Of a DNA stretch of 64,000 nt, positions 29,928-39,651 are shown piece by piece. Made by a program: the position numbers and the translations under genes. Under the pieces are notes generated by a model. That model had not been told where the DNA came from and searched no databases. It saw only the letters and a program-made list of their open reading frames with translations. Positions within the stretch are counted from its first letter, which is position 1. The number at the start of each line of letters is the position of its first letter. This DNA comes from Hydrocarboniclastica marina (GTDB lineage: Bacteria; Pseudomonadota; Gammaproteobacteria; Pseudomonadales; Oleiphilaceae): NCBI RefSeq assembly GCF_004851605.1, contig NZ_CP031093.1:2666692-2730691 (forward strand), in the 5' to 3' direction.

Positions 29928-31112
29928 TTAACGTGCCCTCCGGGTGGTGGTGCCCTGTCTGTTCTGCAATTCCTGGATGACCCGGTCGGTCAGCGTTTCC
30001 ATGTCCAGGGCCGCCGTGTCCGAAATATCCGGAGCACCTTCAGTCTGCTCGTTATTGGCCCGGCCCTGGGTCAGACGGTCCAGAGGCAGGTACATCATGT
30101 TATTACCCCCATCTACGTCCACCAGTATTTTGCTGGTACGGCCGAGCACCTTCTCCATGGTCTCAATATAAAGGCGCTCACGGGTTACATCTGGCGACTC
30201 TGCGAAGACGTCCAGTAAAGCAAGGAATCGCTGGGTTTCACCTGCCGCGGTCTCAACGATCTGGGCGCGGTAAGCGGTACCTTCCTCGATCATACGCTGG
30301 GCACGACCCCGAGCTTCCGGCACGACCCTGTTACGATAGGTCTGGGCTTCTTCAATAAGACGCTGCTCGTCTTCCCGCGCGCGCTGAACATCTTCAAACG
30401 CGGCTTGAACCTGTTGTGGAGGCTGCGTGCTTTCCACGTTGACTTTCACGACCTGCAAACCGGCCCCATACGCATCGAGGAACGATTGCAGTCGCTGCTG
30501 AACCTGAACAGCCAATGCAGCCCGGCCGGTTGTAAGCACTTCGTCCAGGTCGGAGCCACCCACTTCGTGACGCAAGGAGCTGTCCGTCGCGAACCGAAGC
30601 GTTTCTGACGGGTCGCGCACGTTAAGCACGTAGGCTTGAGCATCAGAGATCCGGTACTGCACCTGCAGGTCGACGTTAACGATGTTCTCATCCTCGGTAA
30701 GCATCTGCTTCGAGGTCTGGGTCGACCGAACATTGGTTACCTGAACCTTGCGGACGTCGTCGATGAGCGGGATACGGAACTGAAGCCCCGGGTTGACCGT
30801 TTTGTGGTACTTGCCGAAACGCAATACAACGGCCCGCTCCTGCTCATCGACCGTATACACCGACTGAACCACAAGAAAACCAACTGCCACAATTGCAATA
30901 ATGGCGAGGATAGGCCCAAAACCGCTACCTGAACTGCCACGCTTGCCACCCTGACCGCCGCCCCCTTTGCCGCCAAAGAGCTTATTGATCTTGTCCAGGC
31001 CTTTTCTAAGTGCCTCATCCAGATCTGGCGGACCCTGATCGCCACCACCCCGTCGCCCGGTCCCCCAGGGATCCTGGTCGTTACGGTTGCCACCCGGTTC
31101 ATTCCAGGCCAT
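29928..31112 (-). CDS. hflK: protease modulator HflK
   Basis: Partner of HflC in the FtsH-modulating membrane complex. A Gly-rich cytoplasmic leader (WGTGRRGGGDQGPPDLDEAL) precedes the membrane helix ILAIIAIVAVGFLVVQSVY and the SPFH domain. 394 aa from ATG 31112 (MAWNEPGGN), the family start; the longer reading from 31148 adds 12 residues. hflK lies downstream of hfq and hflX as in E. coli, but a strong terminator intervenes. Confidence 0.95.
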   Translation of the reverse strand: MAWNEPGGNRNDQDPWGTGRRGGGDQGPPDLDEALRKGLDKINKLFGGKGGGGQGGKRGSSGSGFGPILAIIAIVAVGFLVVQSVYTVDEQERAVVLRFGKYHKTVNPGLQFRIPLIDDVRKVQVTNVRSTQTSKQMLTEDENIVNVDLQVQYRISDAQAYVLNVRDPSETLRFATDSSLRHEVGGSDLDEVLTTGRAALAVQVQQRLQSFLDAYGAGLQVVKVNVESTQPPQQVQAAFEDVQRAREDEQRLIEEAQTYRNRVVPEARGRAQRMIEEGTAYRAQIVETAAGETQRFLALLDVFAESPDVTRERLYIETMEKVLGRTSKILVDVDGGNNMMYLPLDRLTQGRANNEQTEGAPDISDTAALDMETLTDRVIQELQNRQGTTTRRAR

Positions 31113-31165
31113 AAAATTCTCCGTCAAGTACGAAATCGGTCCGGGCACGCGTAAGAGCGCCCGTC

Positions 31166-31197
31166 AAAAAATCAGAGGCGGAGGTCAGCTCCGCCTC
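31166..31197 (-). terminator. Rho-independent terminator between hflX and hflK
   Basis: Minus strand GAGGCGGAG-CTGAC-CTCCGCCTC, a perfect 9-bp stem with a 5-nt loop, followed by TGATTTTTT. It lies 32 bp past the hflX stop and should limit transcription from hfq-hflX into hflKC. Confidence 0.85.
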
Positions 31198-31228
31198 AAG
31201 TGGTGCAAATACTATTGATTATGCCCCG

Positions 31229-32524
31229 TTACGGCAACCGGAGTCGGTTGACCTCGGCTTCACCCGTACCGGCGCGCCGCAGGAGCTGATTCCAGTCACG
31301 CATCTGCATGCGGACCTCTAGCTCGGCATCACCGTTATCGAGCTGTTGTTCGCCAACCACAGCGCCGGCCCCGTAGAACAGCGCGCGTAGTTTACCCTGC
31401 CCTGGAGTCAGACGCAGTCGCTCGTGGATCACGTCTTCGACCAGAAGCTCACTGATGGCATCGAGCAGCTCGGTGAGGCCAGCGCCGGAAACCGCCGAAA
31501 CCCAGGCCCGCACAGGCTTGCCCTCGCCATCCCGCTCTACCCGGGGTGCCACGCCGTCCATGCAGTCAATCTTGTTATAGACCTGCAGAACGGGCACCTC
31601 GTCCGCACCGATTTCGGCCAGGACAGTTTCGACCTGCTCGATGTTATCGTCGCGGCGTTCATCATTTGCGTCGATGACATGCACCAGAAGCGACGCTTCT
31701 ATCGTTTCTTCCAGCGTCGCGCGAAACGCTTCCACGAGCTTATGAGGCAGGTGGCGGATAAAGCCCACTGTATCAGCCAGCACCATCGGCCCCAGATCCG
31801 GCAGCTCCAGTCGACGCAACGTTGGGTCCAGCGTCGCGAAGAGCTGGTTGGCGGCGAATACATGGGATTCAGTCAGCCGGTTAAACAGGGTGGATTTGCC
31901 GGCGTTGGTGTAGCCGACCAGTGACACCGTCGGCATATCCGCGCGTTTTCTGGCTCGGCGACCCTGGTCCCGCTGCCGCCGCACCTTGTCCAGGCGGCGG
32001 TTGATCGACTTGATCCGACCCCGCAGCAATCGCCTGTCGGTTTCCAGCTGCGTCTCACCCGGGCCACGCAGCCCAATGCCGCCTTTCTGCCGCTCCAGGT
32101 GAGTCCAGCCCCGCACGAGCCGGGTCGACATGTGCTCCAGTTGCGCGAGCTCAACCTGCAATTTGCCTTCGTGCGTCCTGGCACGCTGGGCAAAAATATC
32201 GAGGATGACTCCGGTTCTGTCGAGCACGCGGCATTTGAAAGCTCGCTCGAGATTGCGCTCCTGGCTTGGCGAGAGGGTATGGTTGAACAGCACCACATCG
32301 GCTTCTGCATCGGTCACAGCCTGCCGTATTTCTTCCATTTTGCCTTCACCCACAAAATACCGTGGGCTCGGCTGGCTTCTCGAGCCAGTGATTGTACAGA
32401 CCGGTTCGACATTGGCAGACCGAACCAGCTCCCGAAATTCGGTTGGGTCTTCGCTATGGCTTTCGGTAGGAAACTCTAGGTGAACAAGCACTGCTCGCTC
32501 ACCAAAATCAGGACGTTCAAACAA
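31229..32524 (-). CDS. hflX: GTPase HflX
   Basis: Ribosome-associated GTPase that splits stalled or stressed ribosomes. The N-terminal HflX domain includes RARTHEGKLQVELAQLEHMS and RLVRGWTHLERQKGGIGLRG; the G domain has GYTNAGKSTL (G1), DTVGFI (G3) and YNKID (G4). 431 aa, the usual length. It follows hfq by 38 bp. Confidence 0.96.
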   Translation of the reverse strand: MFERPDFGERAVLVHLEFPTESHSEDPTEFRELVRSANVEPVCTITGSRSQPSPRYFVGEGKMEEIRQAVTDAEADVVLFNHTLSPSQERNLERAFKCRVLDRTGVILDIFAQRARTHEGKLQVELAQLEHMSTRLVRGWTHLERQKGGIGLRGPGETQLETDRRLLRGRIKSINRRLDKVRRQRDQGRRARKRADMPTVSLVGYTNAGKSTLFNRLTESHVFAANQLFATLDPTLRRLELPDLGPMVLADTVGFIRHLPHKLVEAFRATLEETIEASLLVHVIDANDERRDDNIEQVETVLAEIGADEVPVLQVYNKIDCMDGVAPRVERDGEGKPVRAWVSAVSGAGLTELLDAISELLVEDVIHERLRLTPGQGKLRALFYGAGAVVGEQQLDNGDAELEVRMQMRDWNQLLRRAGTGEAEVNRLRLP

Positions 32525-32562
32525 GAGGTGGCATCGCCTCCTTCACGGGGACAGTATCAGGC

Positions 32563-32817
32563 TCAGGAAGCCTCTTCAGGCGCCTCGCCATCAACGGGAC
32601 TATGAACAACCCGGACGTTGCGCGCCGGCACAACCGTCGAGATCGCATGCTTATAGACCATCTGGCTAACAGTATTTTTCAGCAATATGACAAACTGATC
32701 GAACGACTCGATCTGGCCCTGCAACTTGATTCCGTTGACGAGAAATATCGATACCGGAATTCTCTCCTTGCGCAGCGCGTTCAGGTAAGGGTCTTGTAGA
32801 GAGTGCCCTTTTGACAT
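32563..32817 (-). CDS. hfq: RNA chaperone Hfq
   Basis: Sm-like hexameric sRNA chaperone. Both Sm signatures are present: [17 protein letters not shown] at the proximal face and YKHAIST near residue 56. 84 aa with a short acidic C-terminal tail ([10 protein letters not shown]), as in Pseudomonas-type Hfq rather than the long enteric form. AGGAGAAAG precedes the ATG. Part of miaA-hfq-hflX. Confidence 0.97.
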   Translation of the reverse strand: MSKGHSLQDPYLNALRKERIPVSIFLVNGIKLQGQIESFDQFVILLKNTVSQMVYKHAISTVVPARNVRVVHSPVDGEAPEEAS

Positions 32818-32944
32818 GTTCTTTCTCCTATTTATTTAAAAATGCAGCTTCAAGTAGCCGTTCGAAAATTATTGGGGCCGCGGACTATCCCTAGCCGGGC
32901 CAGGACCTCGGTTAATACTGTTCTCAAGGCTTGGGTATGCACCC

Positions 32945-33931
32945 TTAATGTGGTGTGCAATCGACCAATTTCAATACATTCCGATAAAGATCGGGGCTTC
33001 CAGGGTCCAAAGAATGAGCCTCAGGCCAGCGACGCAACCACGTCAATTGGCGTTTGGCCAGCTGTCGGGTAGCCGCAATCCCTCTCTGGACAAGTTCTTC
33101 ATAGCTGAAGTTCCCTTCCAGGTGTTCCCAGACCTGCCGATACCCCACACACCTCATCGAGGGCAAGTCCAGGTTAAGATCACCTCGTGCGCGAAGTCTC
33201 TCTACCTCGTCAATCAGGCCTCTATTAAGCATCATCGTGAAGCGCGCTTCAATGCGTCGATGCAGCAAGGCACGAGATTCCGGTATTAACGCGAGTTCCA
33301 GTATGCGATAGGGCAATGCAATTGTTTGAGCGGCGCCGCGTTCGTCTTGCCCATCCCATCTTCCCCTTGCGGCCCAGTGCGATGACAGCGGCCGCCCGCT
33401 AAGTTCAAAGACTTCCAGTGCACGCACGAGTCGCTGATGGTTGTTTGGATGCAGTCCAGCGGCGGCTTCAGGATCAATACGCTGCAGCTGGCGGTAAAGG
33501 CTGTCCCAGCCTTCCAATTCCGCGGTTTCCAACAAGCGCTGCCGAACCGTCTGGTCCGCCACAGGCACATCAGCGAAGCCCTCTTTCAATGCCTTGAAAT
33601 ACATCATGGTGCCGCCGGTCAGGAGCGGCACCCGGCCTTCAGCAACCGCGGCATCCATCTCGCCCCGTGCATCCCGGCAGAAGTCACCAACGGAGTACGT
33701 CTCAGCCGGGTCGATAACGTCAATGAGGCGATGGGGCGCTCGCGCCAATTCAGCTGCACTGGGCTTGGCTGTGCCAATGTCCATGCCACGGTAAATCATG
33801 GCGGAATCGACGCTGATAATCCGGCCCGGAAGGACATCCTGCAGTGCAATGGCCAGGTCTGTTTTACCCGCGGCCGTCGGGCCCATGATAAAAATGGCCA
33901 GCGGCAGATCAACGCCCGGCTGATGAACCAC
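32945..33931 (-). CDS. miaA: tRNA dimethylallyltransferase MiaA
   Basis: Adds the dimethylallyl group to A37 of UNN-reading tRNAs, the substrate for MiaB at the other end of the window. P-loop GPTAAGKTDLA near residue 17, DSAMIYRGMDIGTAKP and YPYRILELALIPE-type segments. 328 aa. Starts 2 bp after the mutL stop. Confidence 0.96.
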   Translation of the reverse strand: MVHQPGVDLPLAIFIMGPTAAGKTDLAIALQDVLPGRIISVDSAMIYRGMDIGTAKPSAAELARAPHRLIDVIDPAETYSVGDFCRDARGEMDAAVAEGRVPLLTGGTMMYFKALKEGFADVPVADQTVRQRLLETAELEGWDSLYRQLQRIDPEAAAGLHPNNHQRLVRALEVFELSGRPLSSHWAARGRWDGQDERGAAQTIALPYRILELALIPESRALLHRRIEARFTMMLNRGLIDEVERLRARGDLNLDLPSMRCVGYRQVWEHLEGNFSYEELVQRGIAATRQLAKRQLTWLRRWPEAHSLDPGSPDLYRNVLKLVDCTPH

Positions 33932-33933
33932 GA

Positions 33934-35829
33934 TCAGCGGCCCCGCAGGAACAGCTTGTCCAGATCAGCCAGGGTCATCAAAGTCCAGGTCGGTCTGCCG
34001 TGGTTACACTGACCGCTGCGCTCGGTCGCCTCCATGTCGCGCAATAACGCGTTCATTTCTGGCAGTGTCAGTTGGCGGTTAGCCCGCACTGAGCCATGGC
34101 ATGCCATAGTCGACAGCAACTCATGGGTGACCGCTTCTATCCGGTCACTTTGGCCATGGGTAATCAGATCAGCCAGAACATCGCGAACCAGCTGCTCGGC
34201 GTCAGCCCCGCGCAGCATCGCCGGGATCTGCCTGACAACCAGGCTTTCAGGACCCAGCCGCTCCACTACCAGACCCACCTGCTGAAGGGTCTCCCGGCTG
34301 TTCTCGGCAGCGCTGGCCTCACGCTGGCTGACAGCAACAGTGACCGGCACCAGCAATGGCTGGAGCGTCATACTCTCCTGCTCCAGCGCCTTCTTCATCC
34401 GTTCGTAGGTAATTCGCTCATGCGCGGCGTGCATATCGACCAGAATCAGCCCACGCGAACTCTGGGACAACACATAGATACCGTGTAGCTGGGCGATGGC
34501 GTAACCCAGGGTGGGCTCGTTCTGATCGTCCATCGGTGCGGTGGTCGCCACCGGCTGCCGGACGGGACCAGCTTGCGAGACCGGCCCGCCGCCGTGCAGC
34601 GCCTGGTAAAACCCCATCTGCTCGCGGGCTTCCTGGGGGGCCGGATAGCGCGTTGCGGCATAGGCTGTAGCGCCAGCGTCACGGTGCCCCGTACCGCTGG
34701 CATTATCGTAACCCGTACCGTTAGCACTGCTGCCCACCAAGAACTGCGCGCCATTCTCCGAACTGCCCGGCGCGCTGTCCTGCAGGGCCTCGGTTGCAGA
34801 ATGATTCCCCGGCAGATGGTCAGCAGGACGAACCTGCGCAAGCGCCCGGTGCAGGCTACGAAATATAAAATCGTGTACTAGCCGACCATCCCTGAACCGG
34901 ACCTCATGCTTTGTGGGGTGAACATTGACGTCGACATTGGCCGGGTCCAGTTCAAGGTAAAGCACGAACGCCGGATGACGGTTGTTATACAGCACGTCGC
35001 GGTATGCCTGACGGACGGCATGGGCCACCAGCCTGTCCCGAATAACCCGCCGGTTAACGAAAAAATACTGCAGGTCGGCCTGACTCCGGGAAAAAGTCGG
35101 CAGCGCAACCCATCCCCACAACCGTAGACCCGACGCTTCATTATCGATCATTACCGCGTTCTCGATAAAACGTGTGCCGCAGAGGGACGCTATACGGCGC
35201 TCCTGATCGACCTGAGAGTCTGCCGGGCGCTGGCTGAACAGCGGCTTCTGATTGTGGCGGAGGGAAAAACCGACATCAAAACGGCTCAGAGCCTGCCGCC
35301 TGAGCCCTTCCTCAATATGGTTAAACTCGGTTTTTTCTGCCCTCAGGAACTTACGCCGGGCCGGGGTGTTGAAGAAGAGATCCCTCACCTCCACAGTCGT
35401 GCCCACCGGGTGGGCCGCCGGGCTCAAGCGGGCATCCATGTCGCGCCCTTCCACTTCTACACGCCATGCCGCTTCAGATTCGGGTACCCGTGAAGTCAGG
35501 GAGAGCCGTGACACCGAACTTATACTAGCCAGTGCCTCTCCCCGAAAGCCCAATGAGCTCACCGACTCAAGGTCATCCAGGTCCTGGATTTTGCTGGTTG
35601 CGTGGCGGCTCAGCGCCAGGGATAAGTCGGCCTCGTCAATTCCGCCACCGTTGTCCCGAATACGCACGAGCTTGGCGCCGCCCTGCTCAACGTCGACTTC
35701 AATACGGGATGCACCTGCATCGAGTGCGTTCTCCACCAGCTCCTTGACAACGGAGGCCGGTCTTTCGACAACCTCACCAGCTGCTATCTGATTGGCAAGA
35801 CGCGGAGTAAGTACGTGGATACGGGACAT
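33934..35829 (-). CDS. mutL: DNA mismatch repair protein MutL (endonuclease-type)
   Basis: GHKL ATPase linking MutS to downstream repair. The ATPase motifs [20 protein letters not shown] and [12 protein letters not shown] are in the first 110 residues. A variable Ser/Gly/Ala-rich linker covers residues about 335-450. The C-terminal half carries [12 protein letters not shown], which fits the DQHA(x)2E(x)4E nuclease motif with Q to M, and CNHGRPT near the end, a second metal-site motif. 631 aa. This is the MutH-independent type, unlike E. coli MutL. Confidence 0.95.
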   Translation of the reverse strand: MSRIHVLTPRLANQIAAGEVVERPASVVKELVENALDAGASRIEVDVEQGGAKLVRIRDNGGGIDEADLSLALSRHATSKIQDLDDLESVSSLGFRGEALASISSVSRLSLTSRVPESEAAWRVEVEGRDMDARLSPAAHPVGTTVEVRDLFFNTPARRKFLRAEKTEFNHIEEGLRRQALSRFDVGFSLRHNQKPLFSQRPADSQVDQERRIASLCGTRFIENAVMIDNEASGLRLWGWVALPTFSRSQADLQYFFVNRRVIRDRLVAHAVRQAYRDVLYNNRHPAFVLYLELDPANVDVNVHPTKHEVRFRDGRLVHDFIFRSLHRALAQVRPADHLPGNHSATEALQDSAPGSSENGAQFLVGSSANGTGYDNASGTGHRDAGATAYAATRYPAPQEAREQMGFYQALHGGGPVSQAGPVRQPVATTAPMDDQNEPTLGYAIAQLHGIYVLSQSSRGLILVDMHAAHERITYERMKKALEQESMTLQPLLVPVTVAVSQREASAAENSRETLQQVGLVVERLGPESLVVRQIPAMLRGADAEQLVRDVLADLITHGQSDRIEAVTHELLSTMACHGSVRANRQLTLPEMNALLRDMEATERSGQCNHGRPTWTLMTLADLDKLFLRGR

Positions 35830-35902
35830 GGGGCCTGAACAACCGGACGCGAATAGACATGACTGAGGAGCGACGCTCCTTCAGCCCGCCAGCATACCAG
35901 AA

Positions 35903-37282
35903 TCAGGAAGTCGGGATACGGATAACTTGACCGACCTGGAGCTCTTCATTGTTAAGGCTGTTCAACTCTTTGAGCCGTCCTACAGAGGTCTGGTTGCGTC
36001 GCGCGATCCCGGAAAGGGTATCGCCGCTGCGTATCTTATAGGCCAGTTCGTCGCCCTTGCGTCGTTTTTCCCAGGCGAGCAAGGTGCCAGGGGGCGGCAG
36101 CTCTGAAAAGTGGGCAGCGATACCCTTGAAAACAGAGCGGGCCAGCTTTGCCCGATGTGCCGACGAGCGAAAGCTACGTTCTTCCTGTGGATTGGACAGA
36201 AATCCAGCCTCAACCAGCAAAGATGGGATGTCTGGTGACTTCAGGACGACGAACGCGGCCTGCTCCACCTGGCGCTTGTGCAAATCTGTAACGGCGCCCA
36301 TCTCCTTCAGAATGCGCCCACCCACGCCCAAGCTGGCATTCATGCTGGCAGTCATCGACAGGTCAAGCAGAACACTCGCGAGCGTCTTGTCCTTGTCCCC
36401 CAGTGAGACACCGCCCACCCCGCCGATCAGATCGGCCTCGTTTTCACTCTGCGCCAGCCATCGGGCACTTTCACTGGTAGCCCCCCTGAGAGACAGCGCA
36501 TATACGGAAGCACCGCGAGGCTGAGGTTTGAAGAACGCGTCCGCGTGAATAGACACGAAGAGGTCGGCATTGGCCTTGCGGGCAATTTCCGTGCGTTCGC
36601 GCAAGCCGATGTAATAATCACGGTCCCGGGTAAGTACCGCGCTGTAGCCACGTTCTGCCGAGATCAGCTTTTGCAGGTCCCGCGCGATTTCCAGAACAAC
36701 ATCTTTTTCGCGCAAGCCGGTCGGGCCGATCGCGCCGGGGTCCTCACCGCCGTGGCCGGCGTCAATGACCACTATGATATCCCGCTGGCCCGAACTGCTG
36801 TTATTGCTCATGACCGGCGCATAGCTCTGCTTCTGTTGCTGCCCTGAGTCGACCAGATCAATGACAAGACGATGACCATACTGGTCATTAGGCGGAAGCA
36901 CGAAACTGCGGGGTCGCGATTTGGTTGCCAGATCCAGTACGATTCTAAGGTCGTTGCCGTTACGCGGAGCGCTACGGACCTGGCGGATCTGGCTATCGCC
37001 GAGGTCAAGCTGGGTGACATCGTACTTCAGCGATGCATTACGAAGATCCACCACAAGCCGATGGGGATTTTCGAGCGTGAATACCGAATGCTCCACCTCG
37101 GCGCCCAGATCAAACACCACCCGCGTGTGGTCGGGGGCCGGCCATACACGGGCGTTTTCCACCGGAACCTGGCCCATGGCGCCACCACTGAATACCAGCA
37201 GGCAGACCAGCCACCCCGCCACCAAAAGCTCCAGGGCCCACGGCCGATCGCCACGACGGCGTGAACATCTATTATCAAACAT
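35903..37282 (-). CDS. N-acetylmuramoyl-L-alanine amidase, AmiB/AmiC type
   Basis: Periplasmic zinc amidase that splits septal peptidoglycan at division. Order: N-terminal signal (ALELLVAGWLVCLLVFSGGAMG), AMIN targeting domain (residues about 40-150), Amidase_3 domain (VIDAGHGGEDPGAIG, FVSIHADAFFK, LVEAGFLSNPQEE) and a C-terminal LysM (YKIRSGDTLSGIARRNQTS). 459 aa. The AMIN plus LysM layout and the tsaE-ami-mutL context match AmiB. It overlaps tsaE by 8 nt. Confidence 0.94.
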   Translation of the reverse strand: MFDNRCSRRRGDRPWALELLVAGWLVCLLVFSGGAMGQVPVENARVWPAPDHTRVVFDLGAEVEHSVFTLENPHRLVVDLRNASLKYDVTQLDLGDSQIRQVRSAPRNGNDLRIVLDLATKSRPRSFVLPPNDQYGHRLVIDLVDSGQQQKQSYAPVMSNNSSSGQRDIIVVIDAGHGGEDPGAIGPTGLREKDVVLEIARDLQKLISAERGYSAVLTRDRDYYIGLRERTEIARKANADLFVSIHADAFFKPQPRGASVYALSLRGATSESARWLAQSENEADLIGGVGGVSLGDKDKTLASVLLDLSMTASMNASLGVGGRILKEMGAVTDLHKRQVEQAAFVVLKSPDIPSLLVEAGFLSNPQEERSFRSSAHRAKLARSVFKGIAAHFSELPPPGTLLAWEKRRKGDELAYKIRSGDTLSGIARRNQTSVGRLKELNSLNNEELQVGQVIRIPTS

Positions 37283-37832
37283 CGTCGGATTTTCCTGTTG
37301 AGTTGGCGCGTTCCCGCGACGACTGCACCGCTGAGACGCCTTTTGCAGACATCAACAACTGCTTAAGCGCTTCGGCCATTCCCGCACCCCTGCGGGATTG
37401 TGGTCGATACCGGACAAGACGGGCCTCTTCAGTCGGCTCAAGCTCGAGCTCAAGATCAGGTGTGCCGAGCCATCCTGCCCCTTTTTCGGGCCATTCAATA
37501 AGACACAGGGCATCGTCCCGCAAAAAATCTCTGAAGCCCATGAACTCGAGTTCTTCCGGATCATTTAACCGGTAGAGATCAAAGTGATAGGCCATCGGGC
37601 TGAGGCTTTCATAGGGCTCCACCAGCGTATAGGTCGGGCTTTTCACTTTACCCTCATGCCCGAGCGCCCGGAGCAACCCTCTTGCGGTCGTCGTTTTACC
37701 TGCGCCCAGAGGGCCATGCAGAAAAACCAAACCGCCGTCCCGGCAACATTGCGCGAGCGCGGCACCCAGCGTCTCAGTTGCCGTTTCGTCACTCAGCAAC
37801 CACTCAGATGACCATGCCGTTGAGTTAGACAT
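37275..37832 (-). CDS. tsaE: tRNA threonylcarbamoyladenosine biosynthesis ATPase TsaE
   Basis: ATPase of the TsaBDE complex that makes t6A37 in ANN-reading tRNAs. Walker A GPLGAGKTTTARG near residue 40 and the SPTYTLVEPYE and HFDLYRLNDPEELEFMG blocks are diagnostic. 185 aa, somewhat long at the C-terminus, where an Arg/Ser-rich tail may be unstructured. Overlaps nnr and the amidase gene. Confidence 0.95.
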   Translation of the reverse strand: MSNSTAWSSEWLLSDETATETLGAALAQCCRDGGLVFLHGPLGAGKTTTARGLLRALGHEGKVKSPTYTLVEPYESLSPMAYHFDLYRLNDPEELEFMGFRDFLRDDALCLIEWPEKGAGWLGTPDLELELEPTEEARLVRYRPQSRRGAGMAEALKQLLMSAKGVSAVQSSRERANSTGKSDDV

Positions 37833-39435
37833 GCACGGCTCCTGTTGTATCCGGTCTGGTTTCGCTCGACTTCAACAGTCTGGCCGCTGCCAGCGGCAGG
37901 TCACCAGCCAGCATGCCAGCCATACTCAGCTCAGCCGCCAGGAGGTCGGCCGACGCTCCGTGCAACACGCCACCCAGGATCGCTGCTGATACCCCTTCCT
38001 GGCCCTGGCCCAGCAGAGCGCCGATCAGGCCACAAAGCACATCACCCATTCCGCCTGACGCCATGCCGGCATTACCCGCATCAATAAGCGTTGGCACTGA
38101 CGCTGAATCAGCATTCTTTACAAGCGTGCCTGCACCTTTCAAAAGCACCACGCAGCCATAGCGGTTGCTGAGCGAATCGAGAGCCCGGATCCGGTCCCTT
38201 TCAATGTCGGCGACCGAGCATCCCAGCAGCCTCGCCGCTTCACCCGGGTGGGGGGTCAGAACCACGTGGTTGCCAAGCTTTCTTTTACCAGCGCCGTTAC
38301 CATCAGGGTCGCCCTGCTCTTTTGCCAACAGATTCAATCCATCCGCGTCGATCAGTACCGGTCCGTCGAACTCAGTGCGCACCGCCTGTAACAGTTGCTG
38401 CCCCCACGGACCCTGACCGAGGCCGGGCCCGACAATCACGGCGTCAACCTGTTCAAGCAGTGGCAGCAACTCGCTCCGATGCCGGACCCCCCTGACGATC
38501 AGCTCGGGCCGGCGCGCCAGGTAGCCGGATACATGCTCCGGTTGTGTTGCCACGAAGACCATGCCAGCGCCGGATCTGGCGGCCGCTTCCGCCGCCAGCA
38601 ACGCAGCACCGCCCATACCGAGGTCGCCGCCAATGACCAGTACCCGTCCGAAATCGCCCTTATGAGCGGTAGGCGAACGCTTCGGCCATCCGACCCGGGC
38701 AGTAGCCCAATCGAGCCGGATAGCAACTGCTGGAACCGCCGCGGCAATGTCGTCGTCGCAGCCAAGGCTGTCGAACACCAGCTCGCCCACGACTCCCGGC
38801 CCTTTGCCGGTAAACAACCCAAGCTTCAGGCCGATAAACGTGATTGTGAGGTCGGCCTGAACGGTTTTACCCAAAAGCGTACCGGTGTCGCTGCACAACC
38901 CCGACGGCATATCCACCGCCATAACCGCGGTTTCTGCCTGATTGATTGCATCAATCGCAGCGTCGTACGGCGCGCGAACGGCGCCTGTCAGGCCGGTGCC
39001 AAGCATGGCATCGACGACCAGCTGGGCGTTGACTAGCGCTTGGTGCAATAACGTGTCAGAGAACGTCTCGACCGCAACACCGGCCTGACGGGCCTCCTCA
39101 TAGGCCCGCCGGGCGTCGCCCTGAAGCTTGCCGGTATCGCCCAATAGCAGGCAGCGCACATCATGTCCCTGTTGTACGGCCTGGGCAGCGATAATGAAAC
39201 CATCTCCACCGTTGTTGCCGGTGCCGCAAAGCACGAGCCAGTGCCGCACCGCCGGCCAGCGGCGCATGGCGTGGCGAAAGGCCGAGCGTCCCGCGCGCTG
39301 CATGAGGGCCAGCCCGGTCACCTGAGCCTGAGCGATATAGCGCGCATCCAGCTCGCGCACGGCATGGCCGCTATAGAGTGCGCGGGGCAAGGCGCTTTTC
39401 TTCAGCAATGAACTGTCGATTGCAGATTCCGCCAT
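37825..39435 (-). CDS. nnr: bifunctional NAD(P)H-hydrate epimerase / ADP-dependent dehydratase
   Basis: Repairs hydrated NAD(P)H. The N-terminal YjeF_N epimerase domain (about residues 15-230; VLCGTGNNGGDGFIIA, AVDMPSGLCSDTG) is fused to the C-terminal ribokinase-like dehydratase (VVIGGDLGMGGAALLAAEAA-like start; VLTPHPGEAARLLG; ASGGMGDVLCGLIGAL). 536 aa, standard for the fused form. First gene of the nnr-tsaE-ami-mutL-miaA run and divergent from queG. Confidence 0.95.
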   Translation of the reverse strand: MAESAIDSSLLKKSALPRALYSGHAVRELDARYIAQAQVTGLALMQRAGRSAFRHAMRRWPAVRHWLVLCGTGNNGGDGFIIAAQAVQQGHDVRCLLLGDTGKLQGDARRAYEEARQAGVAVETFSDTLLHQALVNAQLVVDAMLGTGLTGAVRAPYDAAIDAINQAETAVMAVDMPSGLCSDTGTLLGKTVQADLTITFIGLKLGLFTGKGPGVVGELVFDSLGCDDDIAAAVPAVAIRLDWATARVGWPKRSPTAHKGDFGRVLVIGGDLGMGGAALLAAEAAARSGAGMVFVATQPEHVSGYLARRPELIVRGVRHRSELLPLLEQVDAVIVGPGLGQGPWGQQLLQAVRTEFDGPVLIDADGLNLLAKEQGDPDGNGAGKRKLGNHVVLTPHPGEAARLLGCSVADIERDRIRALDSLSNRYGCVVLLKGAGTLVKNADSASVPTLIDAGNAGMASGGMGDVLCGLIGALLGQGQEGVSAAILGGVLHGASADLLAAELSMAGMLAGDLPLAAARLLKSSETRPDTTGAVHV

Positions 39436-39651
39436 TCGTAAGACTTTTCAATAGGTTGCCGGCCCGGACCGGAACAAAAAGAAACCGGATTAAAAGAAAG
39501 TTCTAGATCACTGGAAAGCATAGCAAAATTACAGCAATTGTACATAACATGAACAATACGTTAGAGCGTTTGGTTGCAAAACATGGAGGACGCCTGGAAC
39601 GCGGTCTATCATAGGGCTGTTTCCAGCCATACTGCTAAGCACCGGTACTGC

